Origin: Dokdonia pacifica
GTDB lineage: Bacteria; Bacteroidota; Bacteroidia; Flavobacteriales; Flavobacteriaceae
Length of the DNA: 64,000 bases
Assembly (NCBI RefSeq): GCF_900188275.1
Contig: NZ_FZNY01000003.1
Span: 434,001-498,000 of the forward strand
Direction: 5' to 3'
The notes under the pieces are model-generated. The model saw nothing but the letters and a program-made list of their open reading frames with translations, made no database searches and had not been told where the DNA came from. Positions 35,192 through 45,007 of the stretch are shown in pieces; positions within the stretch are counted from its first letter, which is position 1, and each line of letters opens with the position of its first letter. Both the position numbers and the translations under genes were made by a program.

Positions 35192-35824
35192 CTATTTTCT
35201 TGGATATCTGTAATCAATCATAATTTCATCTTCCTGTTTTACCAATCTTTTTTTTGCAGGCATTGGAAACCCATTTTCATCTAATTCAGCTCCAAAAGAA
35301 TCTTCTTCAAATTCTATAAGTTGTATATCTGTATAAGGAATTATATAGACTTCAGGAAAATTAGTATCTATATTTAAAACAGCAAAGCGTTTTGATTTTT
35401 CAAAATATATCGTGAATTCCTTCATTCCAGTATTACGATCAAAAGAAATTAATTCATAAGTTTTTGTTTTTACGGGATAGCAAAAAGATCGCTGATAAGA
35501 ATATGTTTTAGAAGGTGTTTTTGCTTCAATAATTTGAGAACTATCTTTAGATATAATTTTAATTTTATCTGCTAATCCGTAATATAATATTTGAACTACT
35601 TGAGAAGTATCATTCTTAATTCTACTTTTCTTTTTAGCAATATAATTTCGAGCTTTTATTTTTTTTCTCTCCGTAAAGAGATTCCAATGCGCTATGTCTA
35701 GAGTATCAAGTGAAATTGGATGTTCAGTATGGGATTCAATGTTTTTAATTTCAGCATATTCAATTTCCTGACAATAGGTCTTTGAAAAGATTAAAGTCAA
35801 TATGATGAAAATGAGTTGACGCAT
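35192..35824 (-). CDS. Unknown secreted protein
   Basis: 210 residues; signal peptide MRQLIFIILTLIFSKTYC. Mature protein is charged and beta-rich (SQVVQILYYGLADKIKI, RFAVLNIDTNFPEVYI) with a very basic end. I do not recognise a domain. Neighbours are other small secreted proteins. Confidence 0.6.
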   Translation of the reverse strand: MRQLIFIILTLIFSKTYCQEIEYAEIKNIESHTEHPISLDTLDIAHWNLFTERKKIKARNYIAKKKSRIKNDTSQVVQILYYGLADKIKIISKDSSQIIEAKTPSKTYSYQRSFCYPVKTKTYELISFDRNTGMKEFTIYFEKSKRFAVLNIDTNFPEVYIIPYTDIQLIEFEEDSFGAELDENGFPMPAKKRLVKQEDEIMIDYRYPRK

Positions 35825-35869
35825 TGCTTGTAAATTGTTGAGAGCAGTTGAGGTTGATATTTTATGATG

Positions 35870-36541
35870 TTATTTCTGCTTTTTTTTCTCAAATTCTGCT
35901 GTTCGTTTTATTTGCTCTTCTAGATTCCATTCAAAATCAAATCTATTTTTTAGGAATATTGCTATTGAATCAAGTCCTATGGCAGTTCTTCGTTTATCTA
36001 TGTTTTTTGGATCTAATACGGGCCATAGGTTGAAGCTTTTCGTCTCCGGATAATACTTCATTTGTCCGCCATAAATTTGCAGTTCTCCTTTTTCGGTAGC
36101 AATTCTATCTTCGGCCCTGACTAAAAATCGGGGTTCTAGTTTTTTTTCTTCCACAGCTTTTCTCATCATGGGAAGGTATTTTATTCGAACCTCATTATCG
36201 GAGTGTTGAATCACATTGCAAATTGTGAAATTCCCTTGTTCACCAGCCATTTCTTTTGTAGGCCAGCCATATTTATCGAGTATAGCAATTACTTTTTGTT
36301 CATTAATGATATGATTTCTTTTGTAGATGGCTTGCTGTTCTTTTACTAAGTCTGATTCATCTCCATGTATTTTCATTAAGGAGTCTCTTAATGTAATAGG
36401 ACGTTGTTCTGTTCTCCAAATAGTATCAAGAATTGCTATTAGATTTTCAGGCTTCTTATCTGCTTGTACTACTTCTTTTGATTTGGTGTTATTAGAACAA
36501 CTTATGGCAAATAGAAAACTAATAAGAAGGATATATTTCAT
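35870..36541 (-). CDS. DUF6624-like lipoprotein
   Basis: 223 residues from the ATG at 36541 (an ATG at 36556 adds five residues). Lipobox LFAISC. The core fits DUF6624: PITLRDSLMKIHG, LDKYGWPTKEMAGEQGNFTI, NVIQHSD, LPMMRKAVEEK and RTAIGLDSIA. Function unknown. Typical of Bacteroidota. Confidence 0.75.
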   Translation of the reverse strand: MKYILLISFLFAISCSNNTKSKEVVQADKKPENLIAILDTIWRTEQRPITLRDSLMKIHGDESDLVKEQQAIYKRNHIINEQKVIAILDKYGWPTKEMAGEQGNFTICNVIQHSDNEVRIKYLPMMRKAVEEKKLEPRFLVRAEDRIATEKGELQIYGGQMKYYPETKSFNLWPVLDPKNIDKRRTAIGLDSIAIFLKNRFDFEWNLEEQIKRTAEFEKKKQK

Positions 36542-36564
36542 TTGGTGATATGTCATATGTAGTT

Positions 36565-37503
36565 TTATTTATCAAATGTATCAGTTAGAATATATAAGCC
36601 ATGTATAGCTTCTTTTCCATAAATCGCAATTGCTGTTTTGGATGAAAAATAATAGTAATCTTTATTTTTGAGACTACAACTACTTTTCTTTCCCGCTCTT
36701 GCTTTGATAAAATCTTTGTATTTAATTTTTATACCGTTGTCTATTACAATGGGATGGCTTTTTTCTGAGTAAAATCCAATCCCACCAAGATATAGCACTT
36801 CAGGCCTCGCTTTTATAACATATTCAGAATTAATTTCTTGTTTGGATAAAATATAATCAGTGGTTTCATAACCAAAAGGAATATCTTTTTTATGCGCAAT
36901 ATGTTCATATGATACCCTGATAACATTATCGTTATCTATTAATTCAACGGGTAATTCAATTAAGAAAGTTCCATCTTTTTGACTATAAACGCTCACTATT
37001 TTTTGAATTGTAACAAAAGTAATTTTAGCGTTTTCAATAGGCTTTCCATTTTTTATAGAAATGATACGTCCTCTAAAAGATGTAGTGGCTTTACTTTCTT
37101 TATGTTTTGAACTTGTTTGGGGTTTATTGTTTTCTGATTTCAGTCCTGAATCAGTTTGTTGAACATATTCAGTTTCAAATTGTATAGTTTCAGCCTGTGC
37201 TTTTTGAGACATTGTTAATGTAGTAGCTATCATCACTCCAGCAGCTACATTAGAAAATGGAAAGCTATATTCTTTAGCAAATTTTTCATCAATGAGTGGC
37301 TCATTTAGTTGATTTTGAGAGAAACGAGCGCATATAGACCCTTTAGTCTCTTTTACGATATTTGAAATCTCATTTGAATTTAACTGGGCGAAATCTATTA
37401 CATTTTTTGAACATGAATCACAAAAACTACCCTTTGCGTTAGGCTTCATGTTTTCCCACTTTTCCTGACAAGGATTCGTAAGTTTTAAATAGTTACTTTT
37501 CAT
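36565..37503 (-). CDS. Cys-motif N-terminus plus CarboxypepD_reg/plug-like protein
   Basis: 312 residues. N-terminal ~75 residues hold a conserved-looking cysteine pattern: NPCQEKW, GSFCDSCSKNVIDF and GSICARFSQ, plausible for metal binding. One hydrophobic stretch follows (NVAAGVMIATTLTMS, ~85-100). Then a CarboxypepD_reg-like domain (FRGRIISIKNGKPIENAKIT) and a plug-like end (SKTAIAIYGKEAIHGLYILT). I know this arrangement from Bacteroidota but not its function. Confidence 0.7.
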   Translation of the reverse strand: MKSNYLKLTNPCQEKWENMKPNAKGSFCDSCSKNVIDFAQLNSNEISNIVKETKGSICARFSQNQLNEPLIDEKFAKEYSFPFSNVAAGVMIATTLTMSQKAQAETIQFETEYVQQTDSGLKSENNKPQTSSKHKESKATTSFRGRIISIKNGKPIENAKITFVTIQKIVSVYSQKDGTFLIELPVELIDNDNVIRVSYEHIAHKKDIPFGYETTDYILSKQEINSEYVIKARPEVLYLGGIGFYSEKSHPIVIDNGIKIKYKDFIKARAGKKSSCSLKNKDYYYFSSKTAIAIYGKEAIHGLYILTDTFDK

Positions 37504-37588
37504 AAGTAGTACCTATCAAAATGAATGCCAATAGTCTCAAATAACGATGCGTAATGATTTATTACTATCAATTCATTTGAATCCATTT

Positions 37589-38365
37589 TTATTCACACAA
37601 TGTTATTCCAAGTTTTTCAATACCATTTCTGTATTTGTCATTGACTCGTACTTCGCCTAGTTTATTATTCCCGATTGGTGTACTACTTCCTGAAATGTTT
37701 ATATGATGTTTTTTGAGGAATTGCTCTAAGCTATCAATATTTTTTGTACAAATAATCATTTCAGTTTTACGCTGAAATTCCAGCGTTCCGTTTGCTTGAT
37801 AAAATTCAAATTCGTTTCTGAAAGTTTCCAAGTAGTCTTTATTTACTTCACTCAACCATTCAATTTTTAATGCTTCATTTATCCTATCAACAGCTTTTTC
37901 TTTATATCCAGCATAGGTTTCAATCATAGCATATCCAACAAGTGGATTTAAATCAAACTCATTTTTAATTTCAATAACATCACTTAATTCATAAGCTTTG
38001 ATATAATTTTCTTTTGATTTTTCCATTTTGCCTTCTAATGCATAAATTTCTGCTTTTGCCGTATAATAATAAACGGCTTTCTTTTGTTCTTTAGATAGTT
38101 TATTTACATGCTCTAAAGCTTTGTCTACTTGTTTTCTTTGTTTATAAATGCCAAGTAAATCATAATGAATATTTAGATTGGTCTTGTCAATTTCAAATGC
38201 CTGTTTGTAAAGTTTTTCTGCTTCATCTAATTCCCCACGTATCATAAACTCTAATGCTTGATTATTTAATTCCAACGCTTCTTTCTTATCTAAGTCAGAT
38301 ACCGTATTATTCTGGCAACTTGCCAATATAAAAAGTTTTACTATTTTTATTGTAATGTCCTTCAT
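37589..38365 (-). CDS. TPR lipoprotein
   Basis: 258 residues; leader with lipobox ILASC. TPR repeats from ~28 to 160: ALELNNQALEFMIRGELDEA, AEKLYKQAFEIDKTNLNIH, AEIYALEGKMEKSKENYIKA. Probably a binding or scaffold protein at the cell envelope. A C-terminal ~60 residues (LEQFLKKHHINIS) is non-repetitive. Confidence 0.8.
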   Translation of the reverse strand: MKDITIKIVKLFILASCQNNTVSDLDKKEALELNNQALEFMIRGELDEAEKLYKQAFEIDKTNLNIHYDLLGIYKQRKQVDKALEHVNKLSKEQKKAVYYYTAKAEIYALEGKMEKSKENYIKAYELSDVIEIKNEFDLNPLVGYAMIETYAGYKEKAVDRINEALKIEWLSEVNKDYLETFRNEFEFYQANGTLEFQRKTEMIICTKNIDSLEQFLKKHHINISGSSTPIGNNKLGEVRVNDKYRNGIEKLGITLCE

Positions 38366-38469
38366 CTAAAATATAGCTTATTGTTTAGTATACGTATTGT
38401 AATTGGGTGAAACGTTACTTTTTATTTTCTCTAAACCTTAAGAGCTAATCTATTTTTGCCCAAAGTAGA

Positions 38470-40056
38470 TTATCTAGACATTGTATTTTGAATATGAACG
38501 GTTTGCATAGCTCGTGGTGCAATTTCTGTTCTATACGTATTTTCTTCAAGAGAAAATGATATCTCGTATGGTTCTTCATTTTTATTAAAAATGATTACAG
38601 CTAAAGAGCCATCTATATTTTTTGCGGCGGTATAGATAACACCTTTAACTTTATCTCCTTCTAATCCGATTCTAACTGCTTGTGGGCGAATAAATTTACT
38701 AAAATGACTTAATAGATAATAAAGAGGCGTATAAGTTACTTCATCTGTTTTTGGGTTTATTAAGACAGGGGCACTATTAAAATTATCATATGGATTTGGT
38801 TGTCCTTGGTTATTGAGAATCATACACCATTCTATATATCCTTGAGTTCCATGATTTAAATCTTTAATAATGTCATAAGCATACGTATCAAATGGTACAA
38901 ATGTACCAGCATAATCTGTACTCTCTCTCCAATATTGACCAATAGGGTCTTTGGAATCAATATCAATACTTGATTCAGAATGGATCAGTCCTTTTCCAGG
39001 CCAAGAGCTTCTATGCGTATCTAAATCTTTAGTAAACCAATTGTTTTCATCAAGTTCAGAATTTGCATACCAATGAAATGCAGTTCCCCATGCATATTTG
39101 GCTGCCTCAGGGTCGTTATAGGTAGGAGTTACATAGTTGTTCATGGTAGATTTATTATGATCATAAATTAGTACTTTCAATCCAGCTTCCAAATCATCAA
39201 CATTTAAATGACCATCTTTTACAAGTTGAGGTCCAAGATGATCTCTTAAAAAGTCACGCCCCTGTTCAGGTGTAAACCCGTTACTATCCCATCGAGCGTC
39301 ATGTGCATGCAATGGCTCATTTTGTGGTGTAATTCCCCATAAATTAATTCCTTGCGCTTTATAATCACTTACGTATTTTGATAAGTATTCTGCCCAAATT
39401 CCATAATATTCTGGAAGTAAGGAACCATTCGTCATTTCAGCAGTTTCACCAGCTTTCATCCAAGATGGCGGACTCCACGGTGAAGCGATAATTTTAAAAT
39501 CTGAATCAGGTACTTCAGAAGCTTCCAAAATCATAGGAATGATATCATATTTGGAATCTACTAATTCAATATCACGAACTTGATCATTCTCGTCACCAGT
39601 AAACCCTTTCATATCTTCATATACACTAAATGTTGAGAGGGTTTTATCTCCTTTTTCAACATAGGTATAATGATTGTTAGAATAGTCACTACTATTGATG
39701 TGTGTTCGAGTAAGGGAAAATCCTGCGCCTTTAGAAGGACTGAATAAGTTCGTTAGGACTTCTTCACGTAACTCAATAGGAATGGTAGCAAGATTCCATG
39801 CAGACGATTCGGTAAAAGAAGCTCCAAAACCAATATACTCCTGAAATTCCTGATCAGGCAAAAGTTGAAGATGGATTTTTTTTGCGTTTGTATGTACCTC
39901 TTTCTGAGAAATTAATTTTAAGTTATCGCCAGTTTGTGATGTTTGATAAACATTAATGCTATAATCATGAGATGGTGCTTTTTGATTGCAGCTCCAGATG
40001 GAAAAACATAACACAATAATTGATAAATAATTACGGTTCGTATGTAGTAGTCGCAT
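38470..40056 (-). CDS. GH30 lipoprotein glucanase (outside the PUL)
   Basis: 528 residues; lipoprotein leader (FSIWSC). GH30 (glucosylceramidase/beta-1,6-glucanase clan): EYIGFGASFTESSAW, ASPWSPPSWMK, acid/base Glu in GITPQNEPLHA (~242), nucleophile Glu in GLIHSESSIDI (~360). Closely resembles in plan the PUL enzyme at 55188-56696 and probably also attacks beta-1,6 bonds of laminarin-type glucan, but it is ~15 kb away and has no PUL neighbours. Confidence 0.9.
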   Translation of the reverse strand: MRLLHTNRNYLSIIVLCFSIWSCNQKAPSHDYSINVYQTSQTGDNLKLISQKEVHTNAKKIHLQLLPDQEFQEYIGFGASFTESSAWNLATIPIELREEVLTNLFSPSKGAGFSLTRTHINSSDYSNNHYTYVEKGDKTLSTFSVYEDMKGFTGDENDQVRDIELVDSKYDIIPMILEASEVPDSDFKIIASPWSPPSWMKAGETAEMTNGSLLPEYYGIWAEYLSKYVSDYKAQGINLWGITPQNEPLHAHDARWDSNGFTPEQGRDFLRDHLGPQLVKDGHLNVDDLEAGLKVLIYDHNKSTMNNYVTPTYNDPEAAKYAWGTAFHWYANSELDENNWFTKDLDTHRSSWPGKGLIHSESSIDIDSKDPIGQYWRESTDYAGTFVPFDTYAYDIIKDLNHGTQGYIEWCMILNNQGQPNPYDNFNSAPVLINPKTDEVTYTPLYYLLSHFSKFIRPQAVRIGLEGDKVKGVIYTAAKNIDGSLAVIIFNKNEEPYEISFSLEENTYRTEIAPRAMQTVHIQNTMSR

Positions 40057-40195
40057 AATGTATTCGTTTTTGATTGAAAATAGCAGTGATAATAGATATA
40101 TGGTTAATATAGTGGTATTCTGTAAAAGGATATGTGTTTTTGTTCTTACTCTTTAATAGTCTTTAATTTATGGGTAGCGTTTTCATTTTTAGGAT

Positions 40196-40855
40196 TTAAT
40201 TCAAGAGATTTTCCATTCTATTTTTTATAATCTTTAGCAACTCCTCTTTAGTCATTAGTGTATTTAGAAAAATATTTAATGGCCCTTCATTTTCAATTTC
40301 ACAAAAATAACAGTCTTCATTTGTAGTATAAACTGTTGGGTTTTCATGATTTTTATCTGATGTGCATATATAGTAGTAAACAGCTTCAAAACGACCATTT
40401 CTTAAAAACTGACACGTATAAAATAATTCAACAAATTCAGGTTTAGAATTTTGAACTTCTAGCATTAATTCTTTCAAACATTCTTTATTAAAACTATATG
40501 AATCAAGTGTTGTTTTATAATCTTCGGTACCATACTTTAGAGGAGTATATAGCGTAGCATCGCACTTGTATTGTCCTATACAGCCCTTCTGATAAGATGT
40601 ATATTTATCAATTATTTTTTTGTCTAATTCTGTTACATTGGTTTTTAATAAACTTTTATTTTCCTTTATAAAACTATCCAAATCAAAGAGAGGTTCTTTA
40701 AATCTATTAGTTGTAGTTGGGATATATTCAGGATTTTGATAAAGCGGATTATTAAATTTTAAAGAAAGAAAAAAATCTTCTAATGAAGTAGGATTGGAGT
40801 TGGATACCTCTCCACCCAAAGCCTCAATTCTTTTCAAAATATTTTTATGTAACAT
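40196..40855 (-). CDS. Unknown cytoplasmic protein
   Basis: 219 residues, no signal peptide. Six cysteines (CIGQYKCD, CQF, CTSD, CYFCE) and an opening MLHKNILKRIEALGGEV that resembles SMI1/immunity-like proteins in feel only. No family recognised. Ends 33 nt from the neighbour at 40889. Confidence 0.5.
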   Translation of the reverse strand: MLHKNILKRIEALGGEVSNSNPTSLEDFFLSLKFNNPLYQNPEYIPTTTNRFKEPLFDLDSFIKENKSLLKTNVTELDKKIIDKYTSYQKGCIGQYKCDATLYTPLKYGTEDYKTTLDSYSFNKECLKELMLEVQNSKPEFVELFYTCQFLRNGRFEAVYYYICTSDKNHENPTVYTTNEDCYFCEIENEGPLNIFLNTLMTKEELLKIIKNRMENLLN

Positions 40856-40888
40856 TTCAATATTATTACCTATTTATCACTACTATTT

Positions 40889-41731
40889 TTAATCAAGATC
40901 TAACTCCATTTCTAATTGTTCAAGATTCGTTTTAAGTCCTATACTATGTAGAAATGCATTTATGGGTTTCGAACTTTTGTCAACATTAATTATTGAAATA
41001 GTATTACCAAACGTATTGATCAATTCTAAAACTAATGTAGAGGCTATTTTCTTTTGCCTAAAACCTTTCTTTACGGCAATTTGTTGAATTCGTTTATTCG
41101 TTGGATTATAAATAATATAACCCACCAATTGATTTTCAAAATAGGCACCTAATGATACATTGTTATATATTAATTTATTGATAACGTTCTTTGAGTTTTG
41201 CCAAGTAGGTTGAATATCGCCAAAAGATTCCATTAATTCCCAGTTATAGTCCTGTAATTTCTCAATTTTTATAGTACTGTTAGTGTTTGTTATGACAACC
41301 TCTCCTTTATAGCACAAGAGATTTCTATTGATCTTATAACCAGACTTCTCATAAGATTTAATAGCTTGAATATTTTCAATAATTACTTCAAGCATTAGCT
41401 TGCTTATTCCTTTTTCTATTAATATTGGTAAAATGAAAAAATACATTTGTTTTGTTAATCCAAAACCTCTTTTTTTAGGAATAACGCCAGTTCCTCCGTT
41501 GTATATTACTTTCTGATTGTTAATTGTATCAAAACCATGTAAAATGAAAGCGATTAATTTTTCGTTTTCAAAAACACCTACAGATACGCTAAGATCTGTT
41601 TTATCAGCTAGCATTTTTGATGCTAATTGTTCTTCTGTTAATTTAAATGGGATGAAATAGTCAGCAAAAGAATCATTAAAAACGTTTAAGATTTCTTTTT
41701 TACTGATTCCCTCTAAAGTTTTTATTTCCAT
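40889..41731 (-). CDS. Two-domain GNAT acetyltransferase
   Basis: 280 residues, two acetyltransferase-like halves: an N-terminal GNAT (IYNGGTGVIPKKRGFGLTKQ, NIQAIKSYEKSGY) and a C-terminal one (NKRIQQIAVKKGFRQKKIAS). Each half has a recognisable acetyl-CoA loop. Substrate unknown. Confidence 0.82.
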   Translation of the reverse strand: MEIKTLEGISKKEILNVFNDSFADYFIPFKLTEEQLASKMLADKTDLSVSVGVFENEKLIAFILHGFDTINNQKVIYNGGTGVIPKKRGFGLTKQMYFFILPILIEKGISKLMLEVIIENIQAIKSYEKSGYKINRNLLCYKGEVVITNTNSTIKIEKLQDYNWELMESFGDIQPTWQNSKNVINKLIYNNVSLGAYFENQLVGYIIYNPTNKRIQQIAVKKGFRQKKIASTLVLELINTFGNTISIINVDKSSKPINAFLHSIGLKTNLEQLEMELDLD

Positions 41732-41801
41732 TTGATTTTCTCAATTATAACTAGCACCCTCTTCTATAAAACATAAATATGAGCTTACATATTTTTATGT
41801 T

Positions 41802-42323
41802 TTATCTAACTTTACTCCTTAATAGTTCAACTAGTTCAGTTAAGTTATCATTAATTTCTTCATTAACATTCCAGTCCATTTTTTTATTGTTAATTTCAAA
41901 CTGGCAAAATAGCCCATCAAGAACGATCCCTCCCCAATTTGTAAGATCAAGTTTAGTATTTAATAATCTATTAATCCTTTCTAGCTCTTGTCCTGTTAAT
42001 TCAACTTTTTTGTCAGTTATTGCCAATCTATCTAGATTAAAAATCCTTTTACTAAATCTCTTGTTATCATATGCAGCATCCCAAACTTTTACTATAAGTT
42101 GTGTGGAGTTTCTTTTTGTTTGTGCTATTGAAAAACCATGGGACAAAAGTTGTCCCATTTCGAGATATTGAAATCGAAAATCTTTAGAATCATATCCATT
42201 CAGTAGCTCTTTTTGAATCTGATTCCAGTAAGCTTCAGTACTATTTGAAAACCTTTCCATTTTTTTACTTACAGGTAACGGAAAGTACGTTCTTTTTTGT
42301 GCTCCGCATGTTACAAAAAACAA
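41802..42323 (-). CDS. Unknown protein, start uncertain (possible frameshift)
   Basis: Frame begins without an ATG near 42323 (TTG) and the first in-frame ATG is at 42260 (MERFSNSTEAYW). The segment before that reads FFVTCGAQKR, which looks like a lipobox, but no hydrophobic leader precedes it in this frame. In another frame an ATG at 42340 reads MLLVVRC up to a run of six T; one extra T would join the two. So it may be a damaged or slip-regulated lipoprotein. Mature part has no recognised domain (about 150 residues). Confidence 0.5.
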   Translation of the reverse strand: MFFVTCGAQKRTYFPLPVSKKMERFSNSTEAYWNQIQKELLNGYDSKDFRFQYLEMGQLLSHGFSIAQTKRNSTQLIVKVWDAAYDNKRFSKRIFNLDRLAITDKKVELTGQELERINRLLNTKLDLTNWGGIVLDGLFCQFEINNKKMDWNVNEEINDNLTELVELLRSKVR

Positions 42324-42361
42324 CGTACAACCAGCAACATTCCGTTGGCATATCGTATTAT

Positions 42362-44875
42362 TTAGTTGATTAAACTCCCAAAAAATAATGCATTTAAAAA
42401 CAACTTATTTGTACCATACCAACTCCCTCTAAAGTTAGGATTATCAGCAAAAAGAACAACGCGACCATTCCCTTGCGGACTCACAACTAGTGAAGCCGAT
42501 GGTTTTAAATTATCTTCTAGATTTTCTTCAGAAATAAAACCATCTATATGTGGGTTTTTAGTATACTTAGCTACGGTGTTATATTCACTTTTGCTAGGTG
42601 CTAACCACACATTATTATTTTTATAAACAGGCAAATCGCGATAACGATACCCAAATCCAAGCGGATGTGTAAGATCTAAGTCTACTTCAAAAATAGCACC
42701 TCCCAAACGTTGTTTCCCACGATTAGCACGTGCATCTACATAATTTTTACGCTCTGTGACCTTACTAGTATCCTTTTTCTTTTCAGTTAGTTTTCCAGTA
42801 GCCACTTTTCTATTAATCGCCCAAGAAGTAGCCCTTCCGATAGTAATAAGTGTATTCCCTTGTGATACCCACGTTTTAAGCTTTTGAACATCCCCATCTG
42901 AGAGTCTGCTATAATTTCCAGAAACCATGACTAAAGTATTGTACTTGCTGAGATCTGCAAATCGGAAGTTATTCATTAGGATTTTAGTGATGGGCATATG
43001 CACACGTGTATCTAATAAATGCCATACCTCTCCAGCTTCATACGAGCTTGTACCATCACCAATAAGCATAGCCGCTTTAGGTGTATCTACTTTTACATAA
43101 TTTCGGCTACCTAGGTCAATTCCATTGACACTAAAACCAGTATTTGTGGCATAAATAGGCACCTGATAACGCTGTTGCGCTTCCGAGACAATAGTGTGTA
43201 CCTTTGTTGCATCCATAGATTGTCTACTTACAGGCACTAGAAGCGCTCCATAATTAAAATCTATGGTACCACGCTGCGTTTTTGCAGTAAACGGCTTAAA
43301 AGCTGTCGAAACGATAATTCCTTTCTGTTGTAAATGATATAGTAATGCAGTTGCATTATAATCATCATAATTAATCAAGTATGCATACTTTGTTTTTGAA
43401 ACTGGAGTAACAGTAGCAATCGTTTCGGTACTAGTAATTTCATCTCGTAGGTTAGGTACACTATTTAACCCTTTGTAACGCATATTATAAAAATTGGCAA
43501 CACTCCATGCACTCGCATCATAATAGACGCTATCTCTGTATGTACTATACGTTTCAAAGAAAGATTGCACCATACGTTTTTGTGGTTGTGCCATCGGTAC
43601 TACATATCGGCCATCTCCTTTTTTGTAGGTTTTAATGCGGTGTAATAAGAGTTTGTCTATAAATGCTTTGGTACGATTACGGTCATTAGGATCTCCAAAC
43701 TCGTAGGCTGCAGCCTGATCTGTTTTTGCTTTCGCGAAAGCGGATACAAAAAAATCTTGCTGGTATTTGCGTAAGGTTGCTTTATTTTCGACAGCAGCTT
43801 TTACGGTAGCAAAACTAGAAGTGTATTGATTACGAATGGTAAATGGAAAAGAAATGGTTCCAAAGTCGGTGTCTTGTAAATGCCCTCTACTACTGGCTTG
43901 CTCAAAAAGTAAAGCTAAAGCACCTTGTAAATCGGGATACGAACTTCCATAGCCAGGATAGGTGCCATCAAAGGCTTCTTTAGTAAAATAGAAAGACCCG
44001 ATTTGATCTAAGGCATCTGCAAAATAGGGTGCAAATAGGTTGTTGAGGTCTTCATAATTTTCCTTTGGCATGATAGGATCTAAACTTCCTATTGGGAGCA
44101 TCGGTTCAAAAAAGTGTGTGCTATTGGTGCCCATTTCGTGAAAATCGGTTACCACATTTGGATACCACTCATGATACCAGTTTAATTTTCCGCGACTTTC
44201 AGGATTGATTCCTAATAACCAATCACGATTTAAATCAAACCAATAATGATTGGTACGACCTCGTGGCCACATTTCGGTATGTTCTGCATCTATATTATCA
44301 GAGACAAGCGGCGATCCTTTAAAGCTGTTAGCCCATTGTGTATGGCGATCACGTCCATCAGGATTAATAGTAGGGTCTATAAAAATAATAGCATTTTTAC
44401 GGTAGTTAACGATATCAGCATGCTGAGAAGCAACTAGAGTATAGGCTGTTAGTAAAGCCGCTTCCGAACTAGATGGTTCATTACCATGTACATTATAACC
44501 TAGTTGTATAAAAACAGGAACCTGATCATAATTTGTAGCTTTTTGTGAAGTATCTGTAAAAGCAAGATGTTGTGTTTTAATACGTTCTAGATTGGTATGG
44601 TTTTCTGGAGTGGTCACAGTAAGCATTACTAATTTTCTGCCTTCATGTGTTCGTCCATATTCAGCTATCGTAGCACGGTCTGATACTTCGGCTAGTTTTT
44701 CTAAATAAGATACAATCTGATCATGACGTGTATGTTGATCTCCAATACCATAACCTAGAAACTGCTCTGGTGTCGGGATGTTTTGTTGAAAAGGAGCATA
44801 TGCTGCAAAGTAATAATCTTGCGCTTTCGCGAAAGCGGATAAAAAAAGAATAATAATGAGTAACGAACGTTTCAT
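42362..44875 (-). CDS. M14-family zinc carboxypeptidase, secreted
   Basis: 837 residues; signal peptide MKRSLLIIILFLSAFAKA before Q19, the AFAKA being encoded by a dispersed palindrome. Peptidase M14 motif: zinc ligands His and Glu in NVHGNEPSSSEA (~127-130), later zinc His in TDFHEMG (~245) and general-base Glu in ALLFEQASSRG (~327). A second palindrome gives VSAFAKAKTDQ (~383). C-terminal half has a glutamine-amidotransferase-like/Rossmann-like layout (LMVSGNYSRLSDGDVQK, GRVVLFADNPNF). An inner alternative start two codons earlier exists (44881). Probably degrades extracellular or periplasmic peptides. Confidence 0.9.
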   Translation of the reverse strand: MKRSLLIIILFLSAFAKAQDYYFAAYAPFQQNIPTPEQFLGYGIGDQHTRHDQIVSYLEKLAEVSDRATIAEYGRTHEGRKLVMLTVTTPENHTNLERIKTQHLAFTDTSQKATNYDQVPVFIQLGYNVHGNEPSSSEAALLTAYTLVASQHADIVNYRKNAIIFIDPTINPDGRDRHTQWANSFKGSPLVSDNIDAEHTEMWPRGRTNHYWFDLNRDWLLGINPESRGKLNWYHEWYPNVVTDFHEMGTNSTHFFEPMLPIGSLDPIMPKENYEDLNNLFAPYFADALDQIGSFYFTKEAFDGTYPGYGSSYPDLQGALALLFEQASSRGHLQDTDFGTISFPFTIRNQYTSSFATVKAAVENKATLRKYQQDFFVSAFAKAKTDQAAAYEFGDPNDRNRTKAFIDKLLLHRIKTYKKGDGRYVVPMAQPQKRMVQSFFETYSTYRDSVYYDASAWSVANFYNMRYKGLNSVPNLRDEITSTETIATVTPVSKTKYAYLINYDDYNATALLYHLQQKGIIVSTAFKPFTAKTQRGTIDFNYGALLVPVSRQSMDATKVHTIVSEAQQRYQVPIYATNTGFSVNGIDLGSRNYVKVDTPKAAMLIGDGTSSYEAGEVWHLLDTRVHMPITKILMNNFRFADLSKYNTLVMVSGNYSRLSDGDVQKLKTWVSQGNTLITIGRATSWAINRKVATGKLTEKKKDTSKVTERKNYVDARANRGKQRLGGAIFEVDLDLTHPLGFGYRYRDLPVYKNNNVWLAPSKSEYNTVAKYTKNPHIDGFISEENLEDNLKPSASLVVSPQGNGRVVLFADNPNFRGSWYGTNKLFLNALFFGSLIN
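43728..43742. repeat. Dispersed palindrome inside M14 peptidase gene
   Basis: GCTTTCGCGAAAGCG, read as AFAKA in VSAFAKAKTDQ. Confidence 0.95.
44822..44837. repeat. Dispersed palindrome in M14 peptidase signal peptide
   Basis: CGCTTTCGCGAAAGCG, read as AFAKA at the signal-peptidase site (A-K-A before Q19). Confidence 0.95.
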
Positions 44876-45007
44876 ACACAAAGTTTTAGTAGACTAAAAA
44901 TAGGCAAAAAATAATAGGGGATGAGTGGATATAAGTTCATTTATTTTTTTATTAAAGTATTTCTTGCACGATATTTGATATAAATTGTTGAAAATTTAAA
45001 ATAGTAT

